From the NCBI RefSeq assembly GCF_030499575.1, contig NZ_JASTLC010000001.1:4178001-4242000 (forward strand): 64,000 nt of DNA, written 5' to 3'. Positions within the stretch are counted from its first letter, which is position 1. Each line of letters starts with the position of its first letter. The DNA comes from Streptomyces sp. DG2A-72. GTDB lineage: Bacteria > Actinomycetota > Actinomycetes > Streptomycetales > Streptomycetaceae. This document shows, piece by piece, positions 27,062-35,633 of the stretch. The notes under the pieces are model-generated. The model searched no databases and was not told the DNA's origin. It saw nothing but the letters and a program-made list of their open reading frames with translations. Made by a program: the position numbers and the translations under genes.

Positions 27062-27463
27062 GTGAGCGCTGAGGCGTTGCGGCTGCGGCTGGCGGACCTG
27101 GCGGCGACCGGGCAGGGCGACCTGCGTGAGGTCGTGGGGGAGTTCCGGCGGGGTGAGGTGCTGGTGCCGGTGGTGGACGGTGCGCTGCTGTCGGTGGAGG
27201 CGGGTGGTGTCCGCTGGTTGCTGGTGTTCACGGATGATGCGGCGCTGGAACGTTTCGCTGGGGCGCGGGGTGAGGCTGTGCCCGAGCGCGTGCCGGTGTA
27301 TGGGGCGCGGCTGCTGGATCAGGTGATCCCGGAGGCGGCGCGGGTGAGCGGGCCGGTGGGGATCGCGGTGGATGCGGGGAGCGCGGCGGGGATGGTGCTG
27401 CCTCCGGTGATGGGGATCGTGGCGGACGCGGTGGCGGTGGACGCGGAGGGGGCGAACCTGTGA
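27062..27463 (+). CDS. SseB-like N-terminal domain protein heading the toxin operon
   Basis: The product of about 133 residues has the SseB-type pattern: an N-terminal helix, then FRRGEVLVPVVDGALLSVEAGGVRWLLVFTDDAALERF, and a hydrophobic C-terminal half (PVGIAVDAGSAAGMVLPP). Such domains accompany type VII secretion and polymorphic-toxin loci in actinomycetes. The GTG at 27062 is preferred because GGGGG at 27048-27053 is about nine bases upstream; GTG 27053 lies within that run. The stop overlaps the next start by 4 bp. Confidence 0.78.
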   Translation: MSAEALRLRLADLAATGQGDLREVVGEFRRGEVLVPVVDGALLSVEAGGVRWLLVFTDDAALERFAGARGEAVPERVPVYGARLLDQVIPEAARVSGPVGIAVDAGSAAGMVLPPVMGIVADAVAVDAEGANL

Positions 27464-28071
27464 GTGGGGGTCACGGGGGCGGGTACCGGGTCGATCCGGA
27501 GGCGCTGGCGCGGATCACCCGGGGCATCAACCAGGCGATGGACGAGCTGAAGGAGCTGGGCTTCGACATCGAGGCGAACCTGGGGCGCGGCTTCGACGAG
27601 CTGGAGCTGGCGGGCCTGGAGGTGGGGGATGCGAATCTGCGGCAGGTGTTCGCCGACTTCTGCGAGCGGTGGGGCTGGGGTGTGCGCTCGCTGATGCAGG
27701 ACGCGAATGAGTTCGCGGGGCGGCTGAATCTGTCGGCGGGGATCTATCACGAGCAGGAGGAGTACGTCTCCAGCACCCTGAAGACGGCGTGGACGGCGGC
27801 TGCGGGCAACCCCTACCTGACGGCGGAGGAGGCCGGGCAGCGCTCCTGGTCGGACACCTTGAAGGACAACACCGTCTCGCACGTCGCCGGCGCGGACTAC
27901 AGCGCGGAGTCCTTCGCGGCGGGCGGGGAGGCGGCCCAGCAGGCCTGGGCGCAGGCCGGGCAGGACGTGGAGAGTTCGACGGTGACCCCGGACGCGCTGC
28001 TGGACCCGGACACGGACTGGCAGTGGAGCGGCCTGCCCGAGGCCCAGGCGTCCGGGGAGGGTGAGCGCTGA
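27460..28071 (+). CDS. ESX/WXG100-like helical protein of the toxin operon
   Basis: The 203-residue product is almost entirely helical. It has an N-terminal pair of helices (DPEALARITRGINQAMDELK, then a second after ANLGRGFDELELAG) and a WGWGVRSLM segment reminiscent of WXG proteins. The polar C-terminus ends in PDTDWQWSGLPE. It sits between the SseB-like gene (GTGA overlap) and the toxin (one-base overlap), so it is probably a secretion partner or chaperone for the toxin. That is inferred from context; I recognise no named family with certainty. Confidence 0.72.
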   Translation: MSGGHGGGYRVDPEALARITRGINQAMDELKELGFDIEANLGRGFDELELAGLEVGDANLRQVFADFCERWGWGVRSLMQDANEFAGRLNLSAGIYHEQEEYVSSTLKTAWTAAAGNPYLTAEEAGQRSWSDTLKDNTVSHVAGADYSAESFAAGGEAAQQAWAQAGQDVESSTVTPDALLDPDTDWQWSGLPEAQASGEGER

Positions 28072-31000
28072 TGGGCCTGGGGGATGCGCTCAACAGCCTC
28101 GGGGACGGCCTGGAGAGCGCCGTCGACGGCGCGAAGGAGGGCGTCGGGGAGGCCGTCAACTGGGGTGCGGACCGGGCGGCGGACGGGCTGTCGGCGGTCG
28201 GCGCGGACGGCATGGCAGAGGGGGTGCGCGACTTCGGCGAGGGCGTGAACAACCGGCTGGGCGGCGGGGTCGCCGAGCGCCAGCTGGGAGAGAGCGAGGA
28301 CCCGAAGGAGCTGGTTCATGGCAGTCCGGAGGCGTTGGAGGCGCGGGCGAGGCATCTGCGGGACTTTGCCCGGGCGTTTGAGAACGTCGGCAAGGGGATG
28401 CGGTCGCTGGATGGCGGGGATGGCTGGCAGGGGCAGGCGGCGGTTGCCTTTCGTGCGAAGTTCGACATGCAGCCCAAGCAGTGGCTGACGGCGGCCGACG
28501 CCTGTGCGGAGGCGGCCGGCGCTTTGGAGGCGTATGCGGACACGGTGCGCTGGGCGCAGCAGCAGGCGCAGGTCGCGATCGACGCCTTCCGGAGCGCGCA
28601 GGAGGCTTACCGGCGGGCGGCGGACGCGCACAACGCCCGGGTGGAGGCGTACAACCAGGCGGCCGAGCGGTACAACACCGCGCTTGCGGCAGGCCGGGAT
28701 CCGGGGCAGAGGCCGACCGAGCCCGGCGTGTTCACCGACCCGGGGGTGGCGGGTCGGCGGGAGGCCGGGGAGATCCTGGCCGAGGCGCGCCGCCAGCGCA
28801 CGGACGTGGCCCGGGACGCACAGCGCCGGATCGCCACCGCCCTGGCGACGGCCCCGCCGAAGCCGGAGTTCACCGACCGGCTCGGCGCGAACGCCGCGGA
28901 TGCCTTCGTCGGCACCCAGCTGAACTCGGTCCATGTGATGGGCGGCCTGCTCAGGGGCGGCGCGGACATGGTGAAGCTGGCCCGCACGGTCAACCCGATG
29001 GACCCCTACAACCTCACCCACCCCGGCGAGTGGCTGGGCCAGTCCAACATGCTGCTGGCCGGGCTGGTGGGGACGGCCGCCCACCCCGAACGGCTGCCGA
29101 TGTCGGTGCTGGGCAGCGGCTGGCGCAGCGACCCGGGCGATGCGATGGGGTACCTGGCTTCGAACCTGATCGGCGGCAAGGGAGCGGGGGCCGCGGGGAA
29201 GGGGGCGCTGCGCGGGGCCGCCAAAGGGGCGGCGACGGGAGGAGCCCGGGAGGGTGTCCGTGCCGGACTGCGGGACGCCGCCCGGAAGCTGTGGTGCAAG
29301 ACCTTCGGCGGCGACCCCATCGACATGGCCACCGGCCGCATGTCGCTGCCCCAGACGGACGTCTCCCTGCCCGCCAAGCTGCCCCTGGTCTTCACCCGTC
29401 AGTTCGAGTCGTCCTACCGGGCCGGCCGCTGGTTCGGCCCCGCCTGGACCTCCACCGCGGACCAGCGCCTGGAGATCGACGCCGAGGGCGTCATCTTCGT
29501 CCGCGAGGACGGCTCCCTGCTGGCGTATCCGCACCCCGCACCCGGGGTGCCGGTACTGCCCGTGGACGGCGACCACCACCCGCTGACCGTGGACGGCTAC
29601 GGCGACTACACGGTCACCGACCCCGAATCCGGCCGCACCTGGTACTTCGCGGCCCCGGGCGGGGACGGCAACGGCATCGCCCTGCTGGAGCAGCTCACCG
29701 ACCGCTCCGGCAGCCAGTGGCTCACCTTCGAATACGACAACCAGGGCGCCCCCACGGCGATCGTCCACTCGGCCGGCTACCACCTGAAGATCACCACCGA
29801 GGGCGGGCGCATCACCGCCCTGCACCTGACTGGCACCGACCACGCCATCGAGCTGGTCCGCTTCGGCTACGACGAGCGCGGCCACCTCGCCACGGTGACC
29901 AACTCCTCCGGCATACCGACCCAGTTCACCAACGACGAATCCGGCCGGATCACCGCCTGGACCGACACGAACAACTCGTCGTACCACTACAGCTACGACG
30001 AGCAGGACCGCTGCACCTTCCAGTCGGGCGACGCGGGGCACCTGCGCAACACCTACACCTACGACGAGACCGACCCGGAGACCGGCCACCGGGTCACCAC
30101 CCGTACCGACTCACTGGGCCACACAACCCGTTACCTGATCAACGACCGTTTGCAGGTGGTGGCGGAGACCGCCCCGGACGGCGCGACGACCCGCACGACC
30201 TACGACCGCCACGACCGCCCGCTGACCATCACCGACCCACTCGGCCACACCACCAGCTACGCCTACGACCAGGTTGGCCGCCCGATCATGGTCGTCCGCC
30301 CCGACGGCCTCTACAGCAGCGTCGGCCACAACGACCAGGGCCTGCCGGTCTCCATGTCCGGCGCGGACGGCACGCATGTCACCCAGCAGTTCGACGAGTT
30401 CGGCAATCGCACGACGGCGACCGACGCCTCCGGCGCCACGACCCGCTTCACGTACGACGACCTCGGCCACTTGGCGGCGATAACGGACGCGACGGGCGCG
30501 ACGACGACGGTCCGCTGCAACACCGCGGGCCTGCCGTTGGAGATCACCGACCCCCTCGGCGCCGTGACCCGCTACGAACGCGACGCCTTCGGCCGCCCAA
30601 CGAAGGTCACGAACCCCACGGGCTCAGTGACCTGCCTGGAATGGACGATCGAGGGCCGCCTGTCCCGCCGTATCGCCGCAGACGGCACCACGGAGTCCTG
30701 GACGTACGACGGCGAGGGCAATTGCACCAGCCACACCGACCCGATGGGCGCCGTCACCCGCTACGAGTACACGCATTTCGACCTGCTGTCGGCCCGCACG
30801 GGCCCGGACGGCGTCCGTTACACCTTCGACCACGACACCGAACTACGCCTGACGAACGTCACCAACCCACAGGGCTTGACCTGGAGTTACGAGTACGACC
30901 CGGCCGGGCGCCTCGTCACGGAGACGGACTTCGACGACCGCAGGCTGACGTACTCGCACGACGCAGCAGGCCAACTCACCACCAGCACCACCGCCTCCGG

Positions 31001-32771
31001 CCAGACCATCCGCTACGAGCGGGACGTGCTGGGTCGCGTGCTGCGCAAGGACGCGGCCGGAACGGTCACGACGTACGCGTACGACGCGACGGGCGGCCTG
31101 GCCAAGGCAACGAACGCGGACGCGGTCCTGGAGTTGCAGCGGGACGAGATGGGCCGCTTGATATCCGAGACAGTCAACGGCCGCACACTCACGTACACGT
31201 ACGACACGTTGGGCCGCCGCACCAGCCGCACCACGCCAACCGGCGCCACCAGCACATGGAGCTACGACGCGGCCGGCAACCGCACCGCGCTGACCACCTC
31301 CGGCAACACCCTCACCTTCACCCACGACGCGGCAGGCCGCGAACTGACCCGCCACATCGGCGAAACCCTCACCCTCACCCACACCTTCGACCCCCTGGGC
31401 CGCCTGACCAAGCAGCAACTCACCGGACCAGCCGACAGACGCCTCCAGCAGCGCGCCTACACCTATCGCGCCGACGGCCACCTGATCGGCATCGACGACC
31501 TACTGAACGGCACCCGCCGCTTCGACCTGGACCCGGCGGGCCGAGTCACGGCGGTCCACGCCGCGAACTGGACAGAGCGGTACGCATATGACGAGGCAGG
31601 CAACCAGACCTACGCCGCTTGGCCGCAGCCGATGCCGGGCCAGGAAGCAACCGGCGACCGCATTTACACAGGCACCCGCATCACCCGCGCAGGCAACGTC
31701 CGCTACGAACACGACGCAGCAGGCCGCGTCACCCTGCGCCAGAAGACCCGCCTGTCCCGCAAACCGGACACCTGGCGCTACACCTGGGACACCGAGAACC
31801 GCCTCACGTCGACGGTCACCCCCGACGGCACAACATGGCGCTACCGCTACGACCCTCTCGGCCGCCGCATCGCCAAGCAACGCCTCGCTGCAGACGGCGA
31901 AACGGTCCTGGAGCAGGTGGACTTCACCTGGGACGGCACCGCCCTGTGCGAACAAACCACGCACACCCCCGGCACCACCCAGCCGCACATTACCCTCACG
32001 TGGGACCACCACGGCCCCAACCCGATCGCCCAGACCGAACGCAAGGTCCTTGCTGATGCGCAACAGGAGGAGATCGACCAGAGTTTCTACGCCATCGTCA
32101 CCGACCTGATCGGCACCCCCACCGAACTCGTAGACGAACAGGGTGAGATCGCCTGGCGCACACGCACCACCCTGTGGGGCACCACGGCATGGACGGCGAA
32201 CAGCACGGCGTACACACCCCTACGCTTCCCCGGCCAGTACCACGACCCCGAAACCGGCCTGCACTACAACTACTTCCGCCACTACGACCCCGAAACCGCT
32301 CGTTACACCACCCCCGACCCCCTCGGACTCGCCCCCGCACCCAACCCCGCCACCTACGTCCACAACCCACACACCTGGACCGACCCCCTCGGACTCACAC
32401 CGTGCGGGGTGGGGCATGTCCTGGGCGACACCTCCAAGCTCCAGGGCTGGATTCCCACCGAGGTGCCCGCGGAATCCAAGGCGGTGCTTCAGGACATTCG
32501 ACAGTTCGGTGTTGAAGCGCAGGGTGCCGGACCACAGCATATGGGACCATCAATACCCCGGCCGTTCGAGAACAGCGGAAAGAACGGCGGATACAAGCTT
32601 CCCGAGTTTGACAGCGCCGGGCAACCCATTCGCTATACAGAATGGGGAACCGTCCAGTCGGCGTTGAACCCGAAGCCCGGCGGGGAACGGATCATCACCG
32701 GTTCCGATGGCTCGGCATACTACACTCCGACCCACTATCAGACCTATATAGTCATGGAGGTTGGTCGATGA
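28071..32771 (+). CDS. RHS/YD-repeat polymorphic toxin with type-VII-like N-terminus and guanyl-specific ribonuclease (RNase Sa-like) tip
   Basis: The product is 1566 residues. Residues 1-270 are helical with a W-x-G turn near residue 119 (GDGWQGQAAVAF), a type VII export type of leader. A DUF6531-like segment begins at about 413 (GDPIDMATGRMSLPQTDVSL). YD repeats (RYERDAFGRPTKV, TYAYDATGGL and similar) fill about 560-1380. The RHS core YHDPETGLHYNYFRHYDPET is at about 1388-1407, with DPLGL delimiters near 1418 and 1440. The last 125 residues resemble RNase Sa. By analogy the catalytic residues are Glu1524 (YTEWGT), Arg1540 (ERIITG) and His1555 (THYQTY), with spacings close to RNase Sa E54/R69/H85. 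The immunity gene overlaps its stop. Confidence 0.9.
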   Translation: MGLGDALNSLGDGLESAVDGAKEGVGEAVNWGADRAADGLSAVGADGMAEGVRDFGEGVNNRLGGGVAERQLGESEDPKELVHGSPEALEARARHLRDFARAFENVGKGMRSLDGGDGWQGQAAVAFRAKFDMQPKQWLTAADACAEAAGALEAYADTVRWAQQQAQVAIDAFRSAQEAYRRAADAHNARVEAYNQAAERYNTALAAGRDPGQRPTEPGVFTDPGVAGRREAGEILAEARRQRTDVARDAQRRIATALATAPPKPEFTDRLGANAADAFVGTQLNSVHVMGGLLRGGADMVKLARTVNPMDPYNLTHPGEWLGQSNMLLAGLVGTAAHPERLPMSVLGSGWRSDPGDAMGYLASNLIGGKGAGAAGKGALRGAAKGAATGGAREGVRAGLRDAARKLWCKTFGGDPIDMATGRMSLPQTDVSLPAKLPLVFTRQFESSYRAGRWFGPAWTSTADQRLEIDAEGVIFVREDGSLLAYPHPAPGVPVLPVDGDHHPLTVDGYGDYTVTDPESGRTWYFAAPGGDGNGIALLEQLTDRSGSQWLTFEYDNQGAPTAIVHSAGYHLKITTEGGRITALHLTGTDHAIELVRFGYDERGHLATVTNSSGIPTQFTNDESGRITAWTDTNNSSYHYSYDEQDRCTFQSGDAGHLRNTYTYDETDPETGHRVTTRTDSLGHTTRYLINDRLQVVAETAPDGATTRTTYDRHDRPLTITDPLGHTTSYAYDQVGRPIMVVRPDGLYSSVGHNDQGLPVSMSGADGTHVTQQFDEFGNRTTATDASGATTRFTYDDLGHLAAITDATGATTTVRCNTAGLPLEITDPLGAVTRYERDAFGRPTKVTNPTGSVTCLEWTIEGRLSRRIAADGTTESWTYDGEGNCTSHTDPMGAVTRYEYTHFDLLSARTGPDGVRYTFDHDTELRLTNVTNPQGLTWSYEYDPAGRLVTETDFDDRRLTYSHDAAGQLTTSTTASGQTIRYERDVLGRVLRKDAAGTVTTYAYDATGGLAKATNADAVLELQRDEMGRLISETVNGRTLTYTYDTLGRRTSRTTPTGATSTWSYDAAGNRTALTTSGNTLTFTHDAAGRELTRHIGETLTLTHTFDPLGRLTKQQLTGPADRRLQQRAYTYRADGHLIGIDDLLNGTRRFDLDPAGRVTAVHAANWTERYAYDEAGNQTYAAWPQPMPGQEATGDRIYTGTRITRAGNVRYEHDAAGRVTLRQKTRLSRKPDTWRYTWDTENRLTSTVTPDGTTWRYRYDPLGRRIAKQRLAADGETVLEQVDFTWDGTALCEQTTHTPGTTQPHITLTWDHHGPNPIAQTERKVLADAQQEEIDQSFYAIVTDLIGTPTELVDEQGEIAWRTRTTLWGTTAWTANSTAYTPLRFPGQYHDPETGLHYNYFRHYDPETARYTTPDPLGLAPAPNPATYVHNPHTWTDPLGLTPCGVGHVLGDTSKLQGWIPTEVPAESKAVLQDIRQFGVEAQGAGPQHMGPSIPRPFENSGKNGGYKLPEFDSAGQPIRYTEWGTVQSALNPKPGGERIITGSDGSAYYTPTHYQTYIVMEVGR

Positions 32772-33244
32772 GTGAATTCCCTTGGTGGGCGGAGTCGCCC
32801 CCCTGGGTCCACATCGCCGCAAACGATTCACCGGTACCAGCGAGGCAGGCCCTGCCACCGAGCGGATCCATCTTTGTCGCCAGAATGCAAGGACGGGAGA
32901 TGTCCGATGTCGACAGCGTTTTTACACAGTTCTATGAGAACCTCCGACTTCCGGACTACTTCGGCTGGAACTGGAATGCGCTTTACGACTGCTTGTCTGA
33001 CCTGAACTGGCTCGCCACTACGCATTTTCTACTGATCGTGGATGACGCTGAAAGCGTTCTCTCCGAGAGCCCTGAGGAGCGCCCAGTTTTCTTCCGAATC
33101 CTCCTCAGGTCGGCTGAGCACTGGGCGAATAAGCCCAATTTCCCGCATCGCACGAAGAGTACGTTTCGCGTAATTCTCCTGTGCGACCCTGTAGTGCGCG
33201 GCAAATTGAGCGGAGAGGTCGCACGGGCTCAGGAGCTGCTGTGA
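32768..33244 (+). CDS. Barstar-family immunity protein
   Basis: The 158-residue product contains the barstar core. RLPDYFGWNWNALYDCLSDLNWL (within about residues 60-85) matches the barstar helix-loop that blocks the ribonuclease active site, followed by LLIVDDAES and RVILLCD strands. The N-terminal 45 residues are an extension. ATG 32768 overlaps the toxin stop (ATGA), the usual toxin-immunity coupling. Barstar is known to inhibit RNase Sa-type enzymes as well as barnase, which fits the toxin tip. The G+C content is visibly lower than in the flanking genes. Confidence 0.9.
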   Translation: MSEFPWWAESPPWVHIAANDSPVPARQALPPSGSIFVARMQGREMSDVDSVFTQFYENLRLPDYFGWNWNALYDCLSDLNWLATTHFLLIVDDAESVLSESPEERPVFFRILLRSAEHWANKPNFPHRTKSTFRVILLCDPVVRGKLSGEVARAQELL

Positions 33245-33316
33245 CCAGAGCTTCGGCGTGGGTCACGTCCGCTGACGTGGTGCTGTGACAGCCGCCAGAA
33301 CCGTCATCATTGACCG

Positions 33317-33613
33317 GTGACCACATGGATGCGCTGCTACTGGGACGAGGAAGACACCTGGTTCTACTTCGAGGTCAATGCCGAAGGGTGGGTGACTCGG
33401 CAGATCGAACTCGAAGGGCCTGAGCTGACCCCGATCGCGGCAGCCTGCCTCGGGGAGTACGACAGCAGGTTCGGGATCACCGCCGAACTCCCCGTCTCCG
33501 AGTGGGAAGGCCATGATCCGGAGCAGTTGACCTTCCAGGAGTTCGAGGAGATCTGGGAGACCGCTCGCCGACAGATCGCCCGCCCGGTCGTCATGACTCC
33601 AGAAGTGGCGTGA
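33317..33613 (+). CDS. Small acidic/aromatic protein of unknown function downstream of the immunity gene
   Basis: The 98-residue product is rich in Trp, Tyr and acidic residues (RCYWDEEDTWFYFEV, PVSEWEGHD, FEEIWETARRQIA). I recall similar hypothetical proteins in Streptomyces but no function. GTG 33317 is used; ATG 33329 is possible. It follows the barstar gene by 72 bp on the same strand and could be an orphan immunity protein or an unrelated gene. Confidence 0.7.
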   Translation: MTTWMRCYWDEEDTWFYFEVNAEGWVTRQIELEGPELTPIAAACLGEYDSRFGITAELPVSEWEGHDPEQLTFQEFEEIWETARRQIARPVVMTPEVA

Positions 33614-33795
33614 GGAAATGCCATACGACCTGAGACACAAGTAAGCGGCCACCCGATGAGTTAGCCCAAGAATCCGCTGGTCAGTGCAACGACCTGTGTC
33701 ACGGGCCGCGAGTCCCTACACGGACCATGCCGATCACCGTTCTCAACAGAGCCACCAGAGGTACCTTCAAGGTGTCGAGACTGAAGGACTCCACG

Positions 33796-35001
33796 ATGCC
33801 CTACTCGGAGGAAACGGCGGGCGGGCGGATCGGGCAGCGCATCGCCGCAGCGCGCAAGGCGCGTGGCCTGACACAGCTCCAGCTTGCGCAGCGCATCCCG
33901 TGCTCGAAGTCCTTGATCGCTCAGGTCGAGCGGGGCCACAAACCGGCCACGCCCGCACTCACCGCCGGTGCCGCACGCGCCCTCGGGGTCCGGCTGGAGC
34001 AGTTGACCGGACAGCCTTACGAGGATCCACAGCGAGGCCGGGTGTACGCCACAGTCCCGGACATCCAGACGGCCATGCTTGGCTGGGATCTTCCCGACGA
34101 GAACCTGCCCGTGCGGTCGTACGACGGCTTGGCCGCCGACGTCGCGTACGCCTCCGCGCTCGGACGCAAGGCGACGTACGCCAAGCTCGGCCGGATGCTG
34201 CCGCCGCTTCTCGATGAGCTGTCGACCGCTTGCCATGCCGCCGAGGGAGCCGACCGGGAGCGGCTGTTCGGGCTGTTGGCGGAGGCGTACTCCGGGGTCA
34301 CGGCGATCGCGTACACGCTGGGGCTGTTCGACCTGCGCTCCCAGGCCATGGACCGGGTGCAGTGGGCCGCCCGCGAGTCTGCCGATCCGCTGCGCATCGG
34401 CCGGACGCAGTGGCAGCGTGCGACGCTGTTCCTCCAGGCGGCCGCGTACGACCGCGGCATTCTTCTGCTGGACCGCGTGCGGCGCGACCTGGGGGAGGAC
34501 ATCGGCCGCATGGACGATCCCACGCTCAGTGTGCACGGCGCTGTACACCTGCGGTCCGCGATGTTCGCCGCGCGGGCCGGCAACCGGCCGACCGCCCATG
34601 CGCACCTGGACGCCGCAGCGGAGGCCGCAAAGCGCCTCGGACGGGACGCCAACCACTACGGCCTGGAGTTCGGGCCGACCAACGTGGCCATGCACCGGCT
34701 CGGGGTGGCCGTGGAGATGTACGACGGGCCTGAAGTCGTACGCCGGACCCGTCGCACCCGACTGCCCGCCAACGTGGCGCCCGTCCGGGCCGGCCGCTGG
34801 TACATGGACGCCGCGAAGGGCTGGCTCGACTACGGGAATCGCGAGAAGGCGTTCGCCGCGCTCCAGGCAGCGCGCCGCGTCGCACCCGAGCAGACCCGGA
34901 ACCATCCCCAAGTGCGGGAGACCGTACAGACGTTGATCCACCTGGAGCGCTACAGCAAGGAGTCGCTTTCTGGGTTCGCCTCATGGATCGGCATCACGTG
35001 A
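33796..35001 (+). CDS. XRE-family helix-turn-helix regulator with a long C-terminal helical domain
   Basis: The 401-residue product has an XRE helix-turn-helix at about residues 10-65 (GQRIAAARKARGLTQLQLAQRIPCSKSLIAQVERG). The following 330 residues are mostly helical and TPR-like (AEAYSGVTAIAYTLGLFDLR, ERAQ-type helices, AAKGWLDYGNREKAFAALQAARR). ATG 33796 has GAAGGA 8 bases upstream; an ATG at 33727 lacks a site. ACCTT-C-AAGGT (33763-33773) just upstream is a small palindrome and possible operator. Proteins of this kind are numerous in Streptomyces and often control adjacent small genes. Confidence 0.87.
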   Translation: MPYSEETAGGRIGQRIAAARKARGLTQLQLAQRIPCSKSLIAQVERGHKPATPALTAGAARALGVRLEQLTGQPYEDPQRGRVYATVPDIQTAMLGWDLPDENLPVRSYDGLAADVAYASALGRKATYAKLGRMLPPLLDELSTACHAAEGADRERLFGLLAEAYSGVTAIAYTLGLFDLRSQAMDRVQWAARESADPLRIGRTQWQRATLFLQAAAYDRGILLLDRVRRDLGEDIGRMDDPTLSVHGAVHLRSAMFAARAGNRPTAHAHLDAAAEAAKRLGRDANHYGLEFGPTNVAMHRLGVAVEMYDGPEVVRRTRRTRLPANVAPVRAGRWYMDAAKGWLDYGNREKAFAALQAARRVAPEQTRNHPQVRETVQTLIHLERYSKESLSGFASWIGIT

Positions 35002-35002
35002 T

Positions 35003-35021
35003 GTTTCACAAGTCGTGAAAC
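35003..35021. promoter_or_regulatory. Near-perfect palindrome after the XRE gene
   Basis: GTTTCAC-AAGTC-GTGAAAC lies immediately after the XRE stop and 24 bp before the next start. Allowing one mismatch, the arms extend to TTTCACAA/TCGTGAAA. It is a good operator candidate for the adjacent XRE protein. Confidence 0.6.
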
Positions 35022-35045
35022 TCGCTGTGCGCGCACCACAGCAGC

Positions 35046-35444
35046 ATGAAGAGGTCAGTCCCCGACGAGGTGGTGAGACCTCGCCGGGGTGCCAACGCTG
35101 CTGAGGAGCGTCGACAATTGCACCTTGTACCACGGGCTCTCGAACGGGTGAGAACACTCCTGTCCGGTCCCCGCAAGCCCAAGAGACCCAGCCGTGCCCG
35201 CACGGCGCACGGCACCCCCGACCAGTGCCCGCAGGCGCCCGCGCCCTCGTTCCGGCCGACGCCGGAGATGTGGGGCGCCGTACTCGAACTCGCACGGATG
35301 CGCCGCGCCGGACGCACCCGCGCGCCGCTGGACAATCGCCACGGCCAGGTCGAGACACCCGCCCTCGTACGCGTCTACGTGCTGCCGCCAGGAGAACGCC
35401 AGCACACCCTGCGTGCATGGCAGTTGACAGAGGCAGGCCGATGA
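35046..35444 (+). CDS. Hypothetical basic protein in the XRE cluster
   Basis: The 132-residue product is rich in Arg and Pro (RPRRGANAAEERRQ, RKPKRPSRARTAHG) with a more ordered C-terminal half (PEMWGAVLELARMRRAGRTRAPL, then RVYVLPPGERQHTLRAWQLTEAGR). ATG 35046 has no clear ribosome binding site, so a leaderless transcript is possible. It overlaps the next gene (ATGA). I do not recognise a function. Its place after the XRE gene and palindrome suggests shared control. Confidence 0.6.
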   Translation: MKRSVPDEVVRPRRGANAAEERRQLHLVPRALERVRTLLSGPRKPKRPSRARTAHGTPDQCPQAPAPSFRPTPEMWGAVLELARMRRAGRTRAPLDNRHGQVETPALVRVYVLPPGERQHTLRAWQLTEAGR

Positions 35445-35632
35445 GTGGAAACAGGGTCGAGTCACATGCACAGTCTGTCGAGCTGCCCATGTTGCGGGCC
35501 TACCGTCAGTGGTTCGAACACGTCCTCAAATGCGACGGCTGCAAGAGCGTCAGCCGGGCGCAGGACGGCTGTGAGACCGGACGGGAACTGTGGGGCGCGT
35601 ACCGCCTCGCGCGGATCGGGGAGAGGTCATGA
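35441..35632 (+). CDS. Small Cys-containing protein of XRE-associated clusters
   Basis: The 63-residue product contains AYRQWFEHVLKCDGCKSV and QDGCETGRELWGAYRLAR, that is a CxxC pair plus another Cys. I recall similar short proteins next to XRE regulators in Streptomyces. It starts on an ATGA overlap with the preceding gene. Metal or redox binding is possible from the Cys residues. Function unknown. Confidence 0.65.
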   Translation: MSGNRVESHAQSVELPMLRAYRQWFEHVLKCDGCKSVSRAQDGCETGRELWGAYRLARIGERS

Positions 35633-35633
35633 C

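Noticed and set aside
27897..30089. 730-residue minus-strand frame over the RHS toxin
   Set aside because: Antisense to conserved YD repeats. The regular Val/Gly/Asp pattern only mirrors the repeat periodicity.
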